Of a stretch of 64,000 nt of DNA, positions 27,681 to 36,116 are shown piece after piece. Position numbers and translations under genes: made by a program. The stretch is taken from NCBI RefSeq assembly GCF_014705615.1, contig NZ_JACXJA010000047.1, positions 1-64,000 of the forward strand, in the 5' to 3' direction. Position 1 is the first letter of the stretch. Each line of letters opens with the position of its first letter. Below the pieces are notes generated by a model. The model made no database searches. It was not told the origin of the DNA and saw only the letters and a list, made by a program, of their open reading frames with translations. The stretch is from Paenibacillus oceani. GTDB lineage: Bacteria; Bacillota; Bacilli; Paenibacillales; NBRC-103111.

Positions 27681-27826
27681 GGTGGGTAGCGTGCTACTCA
27701 CCAATTCCTTGCCTTGTGGCAGGAATTTTCGGGAATAAGTGCCGCGTAAAGCGAGGCTGTCCAAGAAGTCGCCAAAAAGTTGAAGGGACCCGTAAAATAA
27801 ATTCCTGCCGAAAGGCAGGAATTTAT
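27681..27826. other. Three hairpins downstream of the DUF4838 gene
   Basis: GGTGGGTAGC/GCTACTCACC (27681-27690 with 27693-27702) comes first. AATTCC-T-TGCC/GGCAGGAATT (27703-27713 with 27718-27727, then TTTC) may be the terminator of the DUF4838 transcript. A perfect 13-base stem ATAAATTCCTGCC with a GAAA loop (27797-27826) repeats the sequence of the second hairpin. Confidence 0.6.
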
Positions 27827-28047
27827 TGGTGAAACCGCCTGGCAATAGCGTTTAGATGGTCCTTTGGCGTGCTAATCCATCCGTTAACGTGTGAGAAGGA
27901 ATGAGATTGCAATCCAGCGGCTTGCTGCTGACGTTTTGTCGTAACAAATCGACTTCCAGTTGAAGCCCGGCCTGTAAACACCGTTCCTTGCGAACAGCAA
28001 GTGTTTCGCTCACGCGCTGGAAGAAACCGCGCGGGCTCAATGACACA

Positions 28048-28239
28048 ATAAGAGTCTCTAGAACCCTTTATTTTCGGCCTTTTCCCAAAATCAAAGCAAA
28101 TAAAGGCGGTTTGCACCTCTTATTTCAACCCACTAATGGTTTCTTCACCCATTTCGCATAATTAGCAGCTCCGAACCGCTCTTATATCCCTACCCAATAG
28201 GATTTTGGACAAAATAACGGGTACAAACCGCTCCTATTC
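28048..28239. repeat. Dispersed intergenic repeat, copy B
   Basis: About 192 bases, colinear with copy A: AATAAGAGTCTCT start, AAAGGCGGTTTGCACC, AACCGCTCTTAT, and an end in GGGTACAAACCGCTCCTATT. The 920-base gap between the DUF4838 gene and mqnC otherwise holds only the hairpins above and the mqnC terminator. A 75-codon frame at 28205-28432 has no ribosome site and looks random. Confidence 0.8.
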
Positions 28240-28456
28240 GGGTCCCTGTCTCCGCTTGAAGCAGGGCAGAAAGCCTAACAGCCATTCCATTCCCGATAGG
28301 CAAACTGCGTCACTTGTAATAAGACAAGTAAAAAAGGGGACCTTCCTTCGCTTAGATCTATTAAATGTAGAGCCGGAATGGTATGCCTGCTTCTTTACTT
28401 CCCGAAGTATCCGGTTCTATAACGCTTCATAGCCCCCTATCATCTCCTCCAAACAC

Positions 28457-28508
28457 TAAAACGCTTGCCCCTACTAATCCCTCCAGGGAGATTAATACAG
28501 ACAAGCGT
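28457..28508 (-). terminator. Intrinsic terminator of mqnC
   Basis: On the minus strand ACGCTTG (28508-28502) and the inner TAATCTCCC pair with GGGATTA and CAAGCGT (28467-28461), followed by TTTTAG. It lies about 95 bases after the mqnC stop. Confidence 0.75.
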
Positions 28509-28602
28509 TGTAGCTACTACCGTCAATTAACTGTAGTACATACCCGTTAATCTACTTATGAAATATTTACCTCTTTCATCGAAATCGCCCAAATCCCCAA
28601 CC

Positions 28603-29742
28603 CTAGTTCTGCATTACAAAATCGTTCTCAACCTTCGCATCCGCATCGTCGAACACGCACAAAATCTCATACTTCGTATTGCGCTGCGCCGGGATTTTGC
28701 CCGCTTGGCGAATGAGGTCGAGCGTCGAGCCGATGTTGACCTTGTGCGTCGTGCCTGCGGCCGATACGACGTTCTCCTCGATCATCGTGCTGCCGAAATC
28801 GTTGCAGCCGAAATGGAGCGACTGCTTGCCGACCTCCGGCCCCATCGTTACCCACGACGATTGGAAGTTCGGGATGTTGTCGAGCATCAGGCGGCTGATC
28901 GCCACGTTTTTCAAGTACGCGTCGGCTCCCAGCTTCTCGGCTTTCAGGTTCGTGTTGTCCGGCTGGAACGTCCACGAGATGAACGCCAGGAAGCCCGGCG
29001 ACGGGTATTTATTATTAATGCATTCGTCCTGGGCTTCGCGGACGCGCAGCATGTGCAGCACGCGCTCTTCCATCGATTCCCCGAATCCGATGACCATCGT
29101 AGCCGTCGTGTTCATTCCGATCTTGTGCGCCGTGCGCATGACGTCCATCCATTCAGTCCAGCTGCCCTTCAGACGGCTGATCTTGCGGCGCGTCCGGTCG
29201 TCCAGAATCTCCGCTCCGCCGCCCGGCAGCGAGTCGAGACCGGCTTCGTGAATTTGACGGACAACTTCCTCCAGCGACAAGCCTTCGGAAACCTCCTTCA
29301 TCTTCCAAATCTCGGCCGGAGAGAAGGAATGCATCGTAATATCCGGGAACCGTTTCTTGATTTCCTTTAAAATATTCGTATAATAGCTGAACGGCAAATT
29401 CGGATTCGTGCCGCCCTGCATCAATATTTCCGTTCCCCCGACGTCGATCGTCTCCTGAATTTTCTGGAAGATCGTCTCGTCCGGCAGGACGTAGCCTTCC
29501 TTGGAGCCAGGCGCCCGGTAAAACGCGCAAAACCGGCAGTATACATCGCAAATGTTCGTATAGTTAACGTTCCGCCCGATCACAAACGTCGCAACCGGAT
29601 CCGGATGAAATCTCAGCATGATCTGGTTGGCGGCAGCGCCCATCTTCTCGATCTCGTCGGAGTCGTACAGCGCGAGCCCATCCTCCAAATCCAGTCGTCC
29701 CCCCGCCAGCACCTTGTCTAATATGCGGTCGATCCGGCTCAT
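28603..29742 (-). CDS. mqnC: Cyclic dehypoxanthinyl futalosine synthase (MqnC)
   Basis: A 379-residue radical SAM enzyme of the futalosine route to menaquinone. It converts dehypoxanthine futalosine to its cyclic form. The cluster motif CDVYCRFCAFYR (CxxxCxxC) is followed by MQGGTNPNLP, SPAEIW, LDSLPGGGAEILDD, TTATMVIGFGE and ISWTFQPDNT, all MqnC signatures. The ATG at 29742 is chosen because AAGGAG lies 8 bases upstream; 50 extra upstream codons have no similarity. The other mqn genes are not nearby. It implies a respiratory organism making menaquinone by this route, as Paenibacillaceae do. Confidence 0.96.
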   Translation of the reverse strand: MSRIDRILDKVLAGGRLDLEDGLALYDSDEIEKMGAAANQIMLRFHPDPVATFVIGRNVNYTNICDVYCRFCAFYRAPGSKEGYVLPDETIFQKIQETIDVGGTEILMQGGTNPNLPFSYYTNILKEIKKRFPDITMHSFSPAEIWKMKEVSEGLSLEEVVRQIHEAGLDSLPGGGAEILDDRTRRKISRLKGSWTEWMDVMRTAHKIGMNTTATMVIGFGESMEERVLHMLRVREAQDECINNKYPSPGFLAFISWTFQPDNTNLKAEKLGADAYLKNVAISRLMLDNIPNFQSSWVTMGPEVGKQSLHFGCNDFGSTMIEENVVSAAGTTHKVNIGSTLDLIRQAGKIPAQRNTKYEILCVFDDADAKVENDFVMQN

Positions 29743-29861
29743 CCTAATCACTCCTTCGCATGTAATTCTATCGTACCATATCGCCCACCGGAAAAACAGA
29801 ATGAAACTTGGCAATTCATCGACAGGTGCGGACGCGAAAACGCGGCTTACGACGCAAAGAA

Positions 29862-29883
29862 GCCGCCCCGGATCGGGACGGCC
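29862..29883 (-). terminator. Possible terminator after the solute-binding gene
   Basis: GCCGTCCCG pairs with CGGGGCGGC around a short loop, but only TTCTTT follows on the minus strand. Confidence 0.4.
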
Positions 29884-29948
29884 TCCTTGCATGGGTTATG
29901 GGTTTGGATAGCTTTGCAAAGCACGTTTCGAATCAAAACACACTTTTT

Positions 29949-31568
29949 TTATTTGAACGGCTTCAATTGCTTGTCAGCCGGCCTTACTCCGTTGACTTGG
30001 TCGACATACGCTTGGAAGATCTCTTTCCCTTTGTACTTGGTCATCAGTTCTTCCCGGTATTTCGGCCAGTTCGATGCGTCTTTGTCGTCCATCAGGGATA
30101 CCATTTGCAGACGAGCCATTTCCTTACGATAGTCGCCGATGTTCATACCTTGCGGCGGAGCCAGCGTTACAGGCTCTCCCTTATGCTTCGGAATGTCTTG
30201 AACGAACTTGAGAACGGCGCGGTCGCGGTCGGATACGCGCGGATCGATGATTTCGAGGCCATGAACCGTCGGATCGTCGAAGTTCGTGAAGAATCTCCAG
30301 ATGTCCAGGAAGTTTCCGTTTTTCGTAACGTCGGCTTCATAAGCAGCCGGGTCGATCGTAATTTTCTTGCCTTCTTTCTTATAATGCTTGCCTTCTTGAC
30401 CGTAGTGGGTCATCAGGTAGCCTTCTTCGCTGGCGAGCCAGTCGAGAATTTGAACGGAGCGTTGAACTTTTTCCGGGTTTTTGTCGGCTACAGCTTTCGA
30501 GAACAGGAACGGGCTTGCTCCCCCTGGCGTACCTTGCTTCCAGCCGTACGGCTGATCCTTGAACGGGAAGATCGGCTGCCAATCGGCTTTCGGATCGATC
30601 AGCTTCGTACGGGTTTGAACACTGGTAGGAACGGAGTCCAATGCGATGTTGCGGTCCGTCGAGAAAAATACGCCGACTTTGCCTTGAGCCGCTTTGTCGA
30701 AATGCTGAGGCGTTTTGTTAACGAACCAGTCCGGATCGACTACGCCTGCTGCGATCATTTCTTTAATGTCCGTAATAACCTGCTGTACCTTCGCATCGCT
30801 TTGTACTTCTACGAATTCCAGGTTTTTCTCGTCGATCATAAAGTCGGCTACAAGTCCGTTTTTGATCCAGGCCGGGAAGTCAAGCGGAATCCGGTTGCCG
30901 GCAGCAGCCGCGCTGAATCCGTACGTATCCTTCTTGCCGTTGCCGTCCGGATCTTCGTGCGAGAACTTCTTCATCGCCGTCATCAGCTCGTCATACGACT
31001 TCGGAAGCTGCAGGCCGAACTTGTCGAGCCAGTCTTTCCGGATGTAGAACGAACCATACGTTCCGCGTTGGAACGGCATTGGCGAACGGGAATGCGTGAT
31101 GCCCTTCAACTGGTAGTTTTTAATTTCGTCTTCCGTGATCCATTTGAAATAGTTCGGCATCGTTTGCTTGGTTACGAATTTGCTCTGATCCGCCAGCAAT
31201 CCGTCAACCGCGAACTTTTGGCTCGCTGCGCCGTTAGCCAGGAACATGTCCGGATGATCTCCGCCGGTCATGATAACGTTGATTTTCGTATCATAGTCCG
31301 TACCGAACGGCAAATATTCTACTTTCAGATTGACGTTGAACTTCTCTTCGATCGTTTTCTTGACGAAGTCTTTGTCGGCCGAAGGCAAGTTCGCCGTTGC
31401 AGGCGCGAACAGGAACCAACGAAGATCCAGCTTCTGGTTGTTATTCGCGTTGCCAGCCGATCCGTTATCCCCGCCGGCAGCAGGCTTCTGCTCTTCTTTT
31501 GCACCGCAAGCGGTAAGCACCATCGTGCTGGCGATTACGACCGCCCCTAATACTTTCAAAGTTTTCAT
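29949..31568 (-). CDS. Extracellular solute-binding lipoprotein (LplA-like)
   Basis: The 539-residue protein has a signal peptide with lipobox VLTACGA (C21) and an Asn/Gly-rich tether. An LplA-type fold follows: FVKKTIEEKFNVNLKVEYL, TGGDHPDMFLANG, then FYIRKDWLDKFGLQLPKSYDE and SHEDPDGNGKKDTYGF. It is a paralogue of the protein at 17882-19498. The ATG at 31568 follows GGAGGAGG. Its own promoter with a cre site lies upstream. No permease genes are adjacent. The preceding gene on the strand is a hydroxyacid dehydrogenase. Confidence 0.92.
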   Translation of the reverse strand: MKTLKVLGAVVIASTMVLTACGAKEEQKPAAGGDNGSAGNANNNQKLDLRWFLFAPATANLPSADKDFVKKTIEEKFNVNLKVEYLPFGTDYDTKINVIMTGGDHPDMFLANGAASQKFAVDGLLADQSKFVTKQTMPNYFKWITEDEIKNYQLKGITHSRSPMPFQRGTYGSFYIRKDWLDKFGLQLPKSYDELMTAMKKFSHEDPDGNGKKDTYGFSAAAAGNRIPLDFPAWIKNGLVADFMIDEKNLEFVEVQSDAKVQQVITDIKEMIAAGVVDPDWFVNKTPQHFDKAAQGKVGVFFSTDRNIALDSVPTSVQTRTKLIDPKADWQPIFPFKDQPYGWKQGTPGGASPFLFSKAVADKNPEKVQRSVQILDWLASEEGYLMTHYGQEGKHYKKEGKKITIDPAAYEADVTKNGNFLDIWRFFTNFDDPTVHGLEIIDPRVSDRDRAVLKFVQDIPKHKGEPVTLAPPQGMNIGDYRKEMARLQMVSLMDDKDASNWPKYREELMTKYKGKEIFQAYVDQVNGVRPADKQLKPFK

Positions 31569-31762
31569 GGAATGGAATTCCTCCTCCGATATGATGCCGC
31601 AGCAGCTCCGGTATTTTGTAAAAAACGTTGGCGACTGATCCCCTTCATCGTGCCCATTCATTCAAATTCAGACGGTTTCCGGCCGTTAGGCCCATTCCGT
31701 GATCGACGGTCTCGCCTCACCTCCTGAATAGAATTCTCCACTAGTTTCCTTGGCATTCGGCC

Positions 31763-31811
31763 AGCAAACGCTTCCACTTGAATTGTAAAGCGTTGACAGG
31801 ATCAAGATCAA
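31763..31811 (-). promoter_or_regulatory. Promoter with overlapping cre site for the solute-binding gene
   Basis: The minus strand has TTGATC (31811-31806), an 18-base spacer and TACAAT (31787-31782), so transcription starts near 31775. TGGAAGCGTTTGCT at 31776-31763 matches the CcpA cre consensus (TGNAANCGNWNNCW) and covers the start site, where CcpA represses. Glucose repression is therefore predicted. Confidence 0.6.
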
Positions 31812-31831
31812 TTCCTGTCACGCTGGGAAAA

Positions 31832-32824
31832 CTAGGCAATGACGTGAAGGTTCTGCAGGTTCACTTCGCCTTCGAGCGGCAGACCGGCGATAAAGCGCCG
31901 AATTTCTTCGACGGCGTGTCTCGCCATACGCTGCTTGCCATTGTTGACCGCGCCAGCGATATGCGGGATCAAGATGACGTTCGGCAGCTTGCGGAACGGG
32001 TGGTCCAGACTCGGCGGCTCCGGTTCGGTGACGTCGATGCATGCCGTGAAGCGCCCTTTGGCCAGTTCGGCCGCCAACTCGTATTCGTGAACGAGGCTCC
32101 CGCGTGCAGTGTTAATCAGAACCGCATCGTCTTTCATAATCGAGAACGCCTTCGCATTGAACATATGGTTCGTCTCCGGGATCGACGGAGCATGGATCGA
32201 GATGACGTCGGATACTGCCAGCAGCTCTTCGAATTCGACCTTGCGGCAGCCCAGCTCTACGGCTTCCTGGACGGACACGATCGGATCGAACAGGACGATA
32301 TCGACCTCGAACTGTTGAAGCAGACGAATATAATGCCTTCCGGCTTTACCGGCGCCTACGACGCCGATCGTAATATCGAACATTTCCCGGATATGCTCCT
32401 TGCCTTCCTCCCAAGTCCCTTCCCGGGTACTTTGGGAGAGCTCCCACATCCGCTTGAGCGATGTGATCGTAAGCGCGAGCGCGGTTTCCGCTACGCCGAC
32501 TCCGAGCGCATCATTGGCGCTGCTGACGCGTATGCCGCGTTCGATCAGCTCCGGGGTTACAATTCCTTTCACGGTACCGGCCGCATGAGCTACCAGCTTC
32601 AGACGTCCAGCGTCTCGCAGAACATCGGCATCAAAGGCGGGGCATCCCCAGGACGTGATCGCAAAGTCCGCTTCGCGGATCAATTCGGCAACTCGTTCCT
32701 TCGAGGGCGCGCCGGGAAGCGTATTGACGACGAGTTCTCCCATTTGACGAAGCTGGTTTAAGTATTTTTCAGTTACAATACTTTCCCAGACGTCGGCACC
32801 GGGCAACAAGGCAATTCGATTCAT
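31832..32824 (-). CDS. D-isomer-specific 2-hydroxyacid dehydrogenase
   Basis: A 330-residue NAD-dependent dehydrogenase. The Rossmann motif GVVGAGKAGRHYIRLL is in the middle, with catalytic Arg in NTARGSLVHE, Glu in the DVTEPEPP region and His in PHIAGAVNNG. It oxidises or reduces a 2-keto/2-hydroxy acid such as glyoxylate or hydroxypyruvate. I chose the ATG at 32824 because the first ATG of the frame (32881) overlaps the -10 box of the visible promoter. The upstream GntR-type regulator and the downstream solute-binding gene suggest a shared sugar-acid theme, which is inference. Confidence 0.88.
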   Translation of the reverse strand: MNRIALLPGADVWESIVTEKYLNQLRQMGELVVNTLPGAPSKERVAELIREADFAITSWGCPAFDADVLRDAGRLKLVAHAAGTVKGIVTPELIERGIRVSSANDALGVGVAETALALTITSLKRMWELSQSTREGTWEEGKEHIREMFDITIGVVGAGKAGRHYIRLLQQFEVDIVLFDPIVSVQEAVELGCRKVEFEELLAVSDVISIHAPSIPETNHMFNAKAFSIMKDDAVLINTARGSLVHEYELAAELAKGRFTACIDVTEPEPPSLDHPFRKLPNVILIPHIAGAVNNGKQRMARHAVEEIRRFIAGLPLEGEVNLQNLHVIA

Positions 32825-32879
32825 GCTGTTCCCGCTTTCTAATGTCTTTTTTGACTCACAACTAACTCTGAATAACTTC

Positions 32880-32927
32880 ATGATAACGGATCAAAAACGA
32901 CTTTGTCAAGAAATAAATCGCTTCCAA
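32880..32927 (-). promoter_or_regulatory. Promoter of the dehydrogenase gene with cre-like site
   Basis: TTGACA (32909-32904) and TATCAT (32885-32880) are separated by 18 bases on the minus strand. Just upstream, 32927-32912 reads TTGGAAGCGATTTATT, one mismatch from the cre consensus; a site upstream of -35 would fit activation rather than repression, but it is weak. Confidence 0.55.
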
Positions 32928-33062
32928 GTGTGATTGTAACTTATTTGTAACTCACAAAATTCGAATTAGAAGTTAGAATGTGTCTCTTATTATTCCGATT
33001 GTTTTAGTGAATGCAGACTGTCGAACGTTGTCGCCTGGCGCTTTACGCCGCTTTTGGCCCGC

Positions 33063-33092
33063 AAAAAAACCGGCCTGATCGAGGACCGGTTG
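33063..33092 (-). terminator. Intrinsic terminator of the GntR-fusion gene
   Basis: AACCGGTC pairs with GGCCGGTT around an 8-base loop and is followed on the minus strand by a T run. It starts at the stop codon. Confidence 0.85.
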
Positions 33093-33093
33093 T

Positions 33094-34482
33094 TTATGCT
33101 TCCTGCCGTTTTTTTCGGCGCAGCTCTTCCAGGGCTACGTCAATTTTGGCGCAAGCCGCCTGCTCGGATTCGAGTCCCGACCAGTACAGCTTCATCTCGT
33201 TGATGATCGTCACCAGCATCTCGAACGTTACGTTCAGATCGGTGTACATCCTGTAGGTCGGCACAATATCGCGGTGCATCGGATACCTGATCGGCCGGTA
33301 CATCGTCTCCAGTCCCATCCACTCGGCGGCAGGCTTCAAGGCCGGGATGCTGAGCGTCCGCTGGCGGATCGACAGTTGGGCCTGGTAAGAGGTCATAAAG
33401 TCGATAAAGGTCTGGGCCGCTTCCTTCTGCTCGGACTTGGCGTTGATCCCGAGACCGATCGAGACGAGCAGCGTTTTCGGATTTTCGAAGGATGGAACCG
33501 GAGCGATGTCGTATTCGAAGTCGGCTTTCCTCAGCTCGTTCAAGCCGAAATAGGTCGTCATGATCATCGACACCTTCTGCTGCAGGAACAGCTTCTCCGC
33601 ATCCGCCTCCTCGTAGAAAAACGGAAGGTTCGTCTGACTGAGCAGCGTGTCCCGGCACAACCGAAGCGCCTCCATCCAAGGCGAGCCGTACAGCCGGATC
33701 GGTTCGTCTTCGGGCGGCAGCCGCATCCCGCTCTGGAGCAGAAATACCGGCCAACGGTTGCAGGACAGCAGGAAGAAGTAAAAACCGTAACGTTCGCTGG
33801 GAACCGACAGCTTCGCCGCGGCCTGCTTCAAATCGTCCCAGGTCCAGCTGCTGTCGGGCTCATGCAGCTGACTTTCCTGAAAATGCTTCCGGTTATAGCA
33901 CAATACGACCGGGGAGAACAGGAACGGCTGCACGGATTGCTGTCCTTCATGCGTAAACGCTTTGTTCAGATACGGGTAGATGTCGCCGCTGGGCCGCTGG
34001 TCTTCCAGCAAATGCAAGGCGTCATGCTCGATCATCTCGTTAAAATTCGGAATATTCACCGTGACGACATCCATAATCCCGCTCTCAAGCGATTGGCGGA
34101 TACTCACATAATGTTCCAGCATCATCGGCTGAACCCGGATACGCGGATACAGCTTGTGGAATTTGGAGATCAGGGTGCCCAGATCGGCTTCTTCGATCGT
34201 CGTCTGGTGGCAGCCGAAACGAATCGTTACGGAGTTGCCGTCCGATACGCCGGCGATCCGGTTGCCAACCTTCGGAATTTTCTCGATCAGGCCTTCGGAC
34301 ACGAGAGCATCGAGACATTGGCGAACCGATTTGTTGCTGATGCAGTACACTTTGCCGAGCTCCCGCTCCGACGGCAAAAAATCGCCCACGTTCAGTTTGC
34401 CGGATACGATATCGTCGCGGATCGTTCGCACCATATCGTCCATCCGTTTCGAAAGTGTGGCCCGGCTAGGCCTACTCGCCAT
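33094..34482 (-). CDS. GntR-type winged helix fused to a solute-binding-protein domain
   Basis: The 462-residue protein has no signal peptide. Residues about 8-75 are a GntR winged helix (IRDDIVSGKLNVGDFLPSE, SNKSVRQCLDALVSEGLIEK). From about residue 85 it is a type 1 extracellular solute-binding fold: LISKFHKLYPRIRVQPM, PFLFSPVVLCYNRKHF, SSWTWDDLKQAAAKLSVPSERYG, and a C-terminal FIDFMTSYQAQLSIRQRT. The binding fold thus serves as a cytoplasmic ligand sensor in place of the usual UTRA or FCD domain. ATG at 34482 with GGATGGGGTG upstream. It precedes the dehydrogenase and solute-binding genes, which it may control. Confidence 0.88.
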   Translation of the reverse strand: MASRPSRATLSKRMDDMVRTIRDDIVSGKLNVGDFLPSERELGKVYCISNKSVRQCLDALVSEGLIEKIPKVGNRIAGVSDGNSVTIRFGCHQTTIEEADLGTLISKFHKLYPRIRVQPMMLEHYVSIRQSLESGIMDVVTVNIPNFNEMIEHDALHLLEDQRPSGDIYPYLNKAFTHEGQQSVQPFLFSPVVLCYNRKHFQESQLHEPDSSWTWDDLKQAAAKLSVPSERYGFYFFLLSCNRWPVFLLQSGMRLPPEDEPIRLYGSPWMEALRLCRDTLLSQTNLPFFYEEADAEKLFLQQKVSMIMTTYFGLNELRKADFEYDIAPVPSFENPKTLLVSIGLGINAKSEQKEAAQTFIDFMTSYQAQLSIRQRTLSIPALKPAAEWMGLETMYRPIRYPMHRDIVPTYRMYTDLNVTFEMLVTIINEMKLYWSGLESEQAACAKIDVALEELRRKKRQEA

Positions 34483-34519
34483 ACCCACCCCATCCTTTCC
34501 AAGTTTTTACATAAATCCT

Positions 34520-34583
34520 AAAAAGAAAAACCCCGTCTCCATGAAGTTAGGCTTGCTGAGTACGCCTCCCATGGAATCCGGGG
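34520..34583 (-). terminator. Intrinsic terminator of the EAL gene
   Basis: CCCCG...TCCATG pairs with CATGGA...CGGGG (arms 34583-34579 and 34535-34531), followed on the minus strand by TTTTTCTTTTT. Confidence 0.75.
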
Positions 34584-34613
34584 ACTATGCCGTTGCCCTG
34601 TCGGACGTTAAGG

Positions 34614-35978
34614 TCAGGCGCTGCTCACTTGACGCTGGGTCATGATTTTCTCCTTCAGCCGCTGCAGGTGAAGCTGCTCCGAATCGTGCTGAAGCGGAGC
34701 CGGCTTGGCAAAATAGTAGCCTTGTCCCATCCCAACCCTATGCTTGAACAGAACGTGAGCTTCTTCCTGCCGCTCTACGCCCTCCGCTATAACTTGACAG
34801 TTAATATGCTCCGCCATGTACAGGATCGTACGCAGCATCACTTGCTTGACAGCCACCGTATCGATGTCGCGGATCAGCGAACGGTCGATCTTGATCATAT
34901 CAGGAATAATCTCAGAAATCGACTGTAAACTGGAAAACCCCGTTCCCGCGTCGTCCACGGCAAACCGGAATCCGAGCGCCCGGTACTCCCGCACCAGGCC
35001 GGAGAGATGGTCGTAGTCCTGAACTTTATATCGTTCGGTAATCTCCAGCACGATCTGTCCGGGCCGGACTGCCGGATACTGTTCCAGCGTGAGCAGCAGA
35101 GCGTCCAGAAAGGCGCGCTGGCCCAGCGAGACGGCCGTAATGTTCAGAAAAACCGTTTCCTTCAGCGCTCTGCGCGTCAGTTCCTGAAACACCTTTTTGA
35201 ACACAAGCTGCTCCAGCCTGGGAAGAAGTCCGGCCTGATGGGCGTACTCAAACAGATCGCCCGGGGAATGAAAAGGCGTATCGCGCGGTCCGCGCGTCAA
35301 AAACTCCCACCCGGAGACTTCGCCGTTCTCCAAATTCATAATCGGCTGCGCCAGCACGCGAATATTCTCATCGCGGGTCAGCGCGATCAGTTGCAGACGG
35401 GTGGCGCCGTAATCTTCCGGCAGACGTCCGCTTGCGGCCGAAGATGCGTATTGGTAGGCCGTCGACACAGCCGTTTCTGTATCGGGGATATCCGGGGAAA
35501 GTAACATGCAACCCGCTACCAGACGAATCCGTCCGTTCCAGGCGCCGTCCGCCGCGTACAGCGAACCGATCCGGTGCTCCAGTTCCAGCCGGAACTGCCG
35601 GGTTGTTTTAAGCAAGCTGTCTTGCTGAACCGAATCCGACAACTGGACGAACAGCAGAAACTCGTCATGCCAATGCTTCGCGCCGATCATATCCGATTCC
35701 CGGAAAAACAGCGGCAGAACGGTAATCATTGTGTGCTGGACGGCTTGCTGCAAAGTGCGGAACCACTCGGTGGATACCGTCTCCAGAATCGGTAGGGCGC
35801 CTTCAAGCTTCACGAGGATCAGCGCACACCTTTTGTTTTTGCGGCGGGCTCCGCTTACCAGCGACAATACCGGGTCCCTGACGGTGAATGACGGGGGGAA
35901 ATATTTCAACAGCCGGTCGGGCAGCGGCAGACGGAGTGCGGCTTTGAGATGCTGCTTAACATTGTGCACGAAGGCCAT
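34614..35978 (-). CDS. EAL-domain cyclic-di-GMP phosphodiesterase with degenerate GGDEF half
   Basis: The 454-residue soluble protein has an N-terminal half resembling a GGDEF fold without the GGDEF motif. An EAL domain (about 200-440) follows. The metal and catalytic residues are recognisable: E in WEFLTRGP (EFL instead of EAL, about residue 225), N in FLNITA, E in LEITER, DDAGTG (for DDFGTG), K in IKIDRSLI, E in AEGVE and Q in GMGQGYYF. It probably hydrolyses c-di-GMP. The ATG at 35978 has GGGGG 5 bases upstream; the longer frame starts with TTG at 35990. Monocistronic. Confidence 0.88.
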   Translation of the reverse strand: MAFVHNVKQHLKAALRLPLPDRLLKYFPPSFTVRDPVLSLVSGARRKNKRCALILVKLEGALPILETVSTEWFRTLQQAVQHTMITVLPLFFRESDMIGAKHWHDEFLLFVQLSDSVQQDSLLKTTRQFRLELEHRIGSLYAADGAWNGRIRLVAGCMLLSPDIPDTETAVSTAYQYASSAASGRLPEDYGATRLQLIALTRDENIRVLAQPIMNLENGEVSGWEFLTRGPRDTPFHSPGDLFEYAHQAGLLPRLEQLVFKKVFQELTRRALKETVFLNITAVSLGQRAFLDALLLTLEQYPAVRPGQIVLEITERYKVQDYDHLSGLVREYRALGFRFAVDDAGTGFSSLQSISEIIPDMIKIDRSLIRDIDTVAVKQVMLRTILYMAEHINCQVIAEGVERQEEAHVLFKHRVGMGQGYYFAKPAPLQHDSEQLHLQRLKEKIMTQRQVSSA

Positions 35979-36076
35979 GGGAACCCCCAAAAGGTTGATC
36001 GCAAAATACCGGTCTATGGGTACAATACTGACATATTACCACACAATTTCGGCGAAATACAGGCCGTAACCGGACC

Positions 36077-36106
36077 AAAAAAGGAGCCCGATCCACGGGC
36101 CCCTCC
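36077..36106 (-). terminator. Intrinsic terminator of the met operon
   Basis: GGAGGGGCCCG pairs with CGGGCTCC around a 5-base loop, followed on the minus strand by six T. It lies 10 bases past the metI stop. Confidence 0.88.
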
Positions 36107-36116
36107 GGTTTACAAT

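Noticed and set aside
28205-28432. A 75-codon open frame between repeat copy B and mqnC
   Set aside because: No ribosome site, no family, starts inside the repeat.
29808-31550. A 580-codon plus-strand open frame
   Set aside because: Antisense to the solute-binding lipoprotein gene; no domain, no start signal.
32824-32881. The ATG at 32881 as start of the dehydrogenase
   Set aside because: It overlaps the -10 box of a good promoter, so it would not be transcribed; family similarity starts at 32824.
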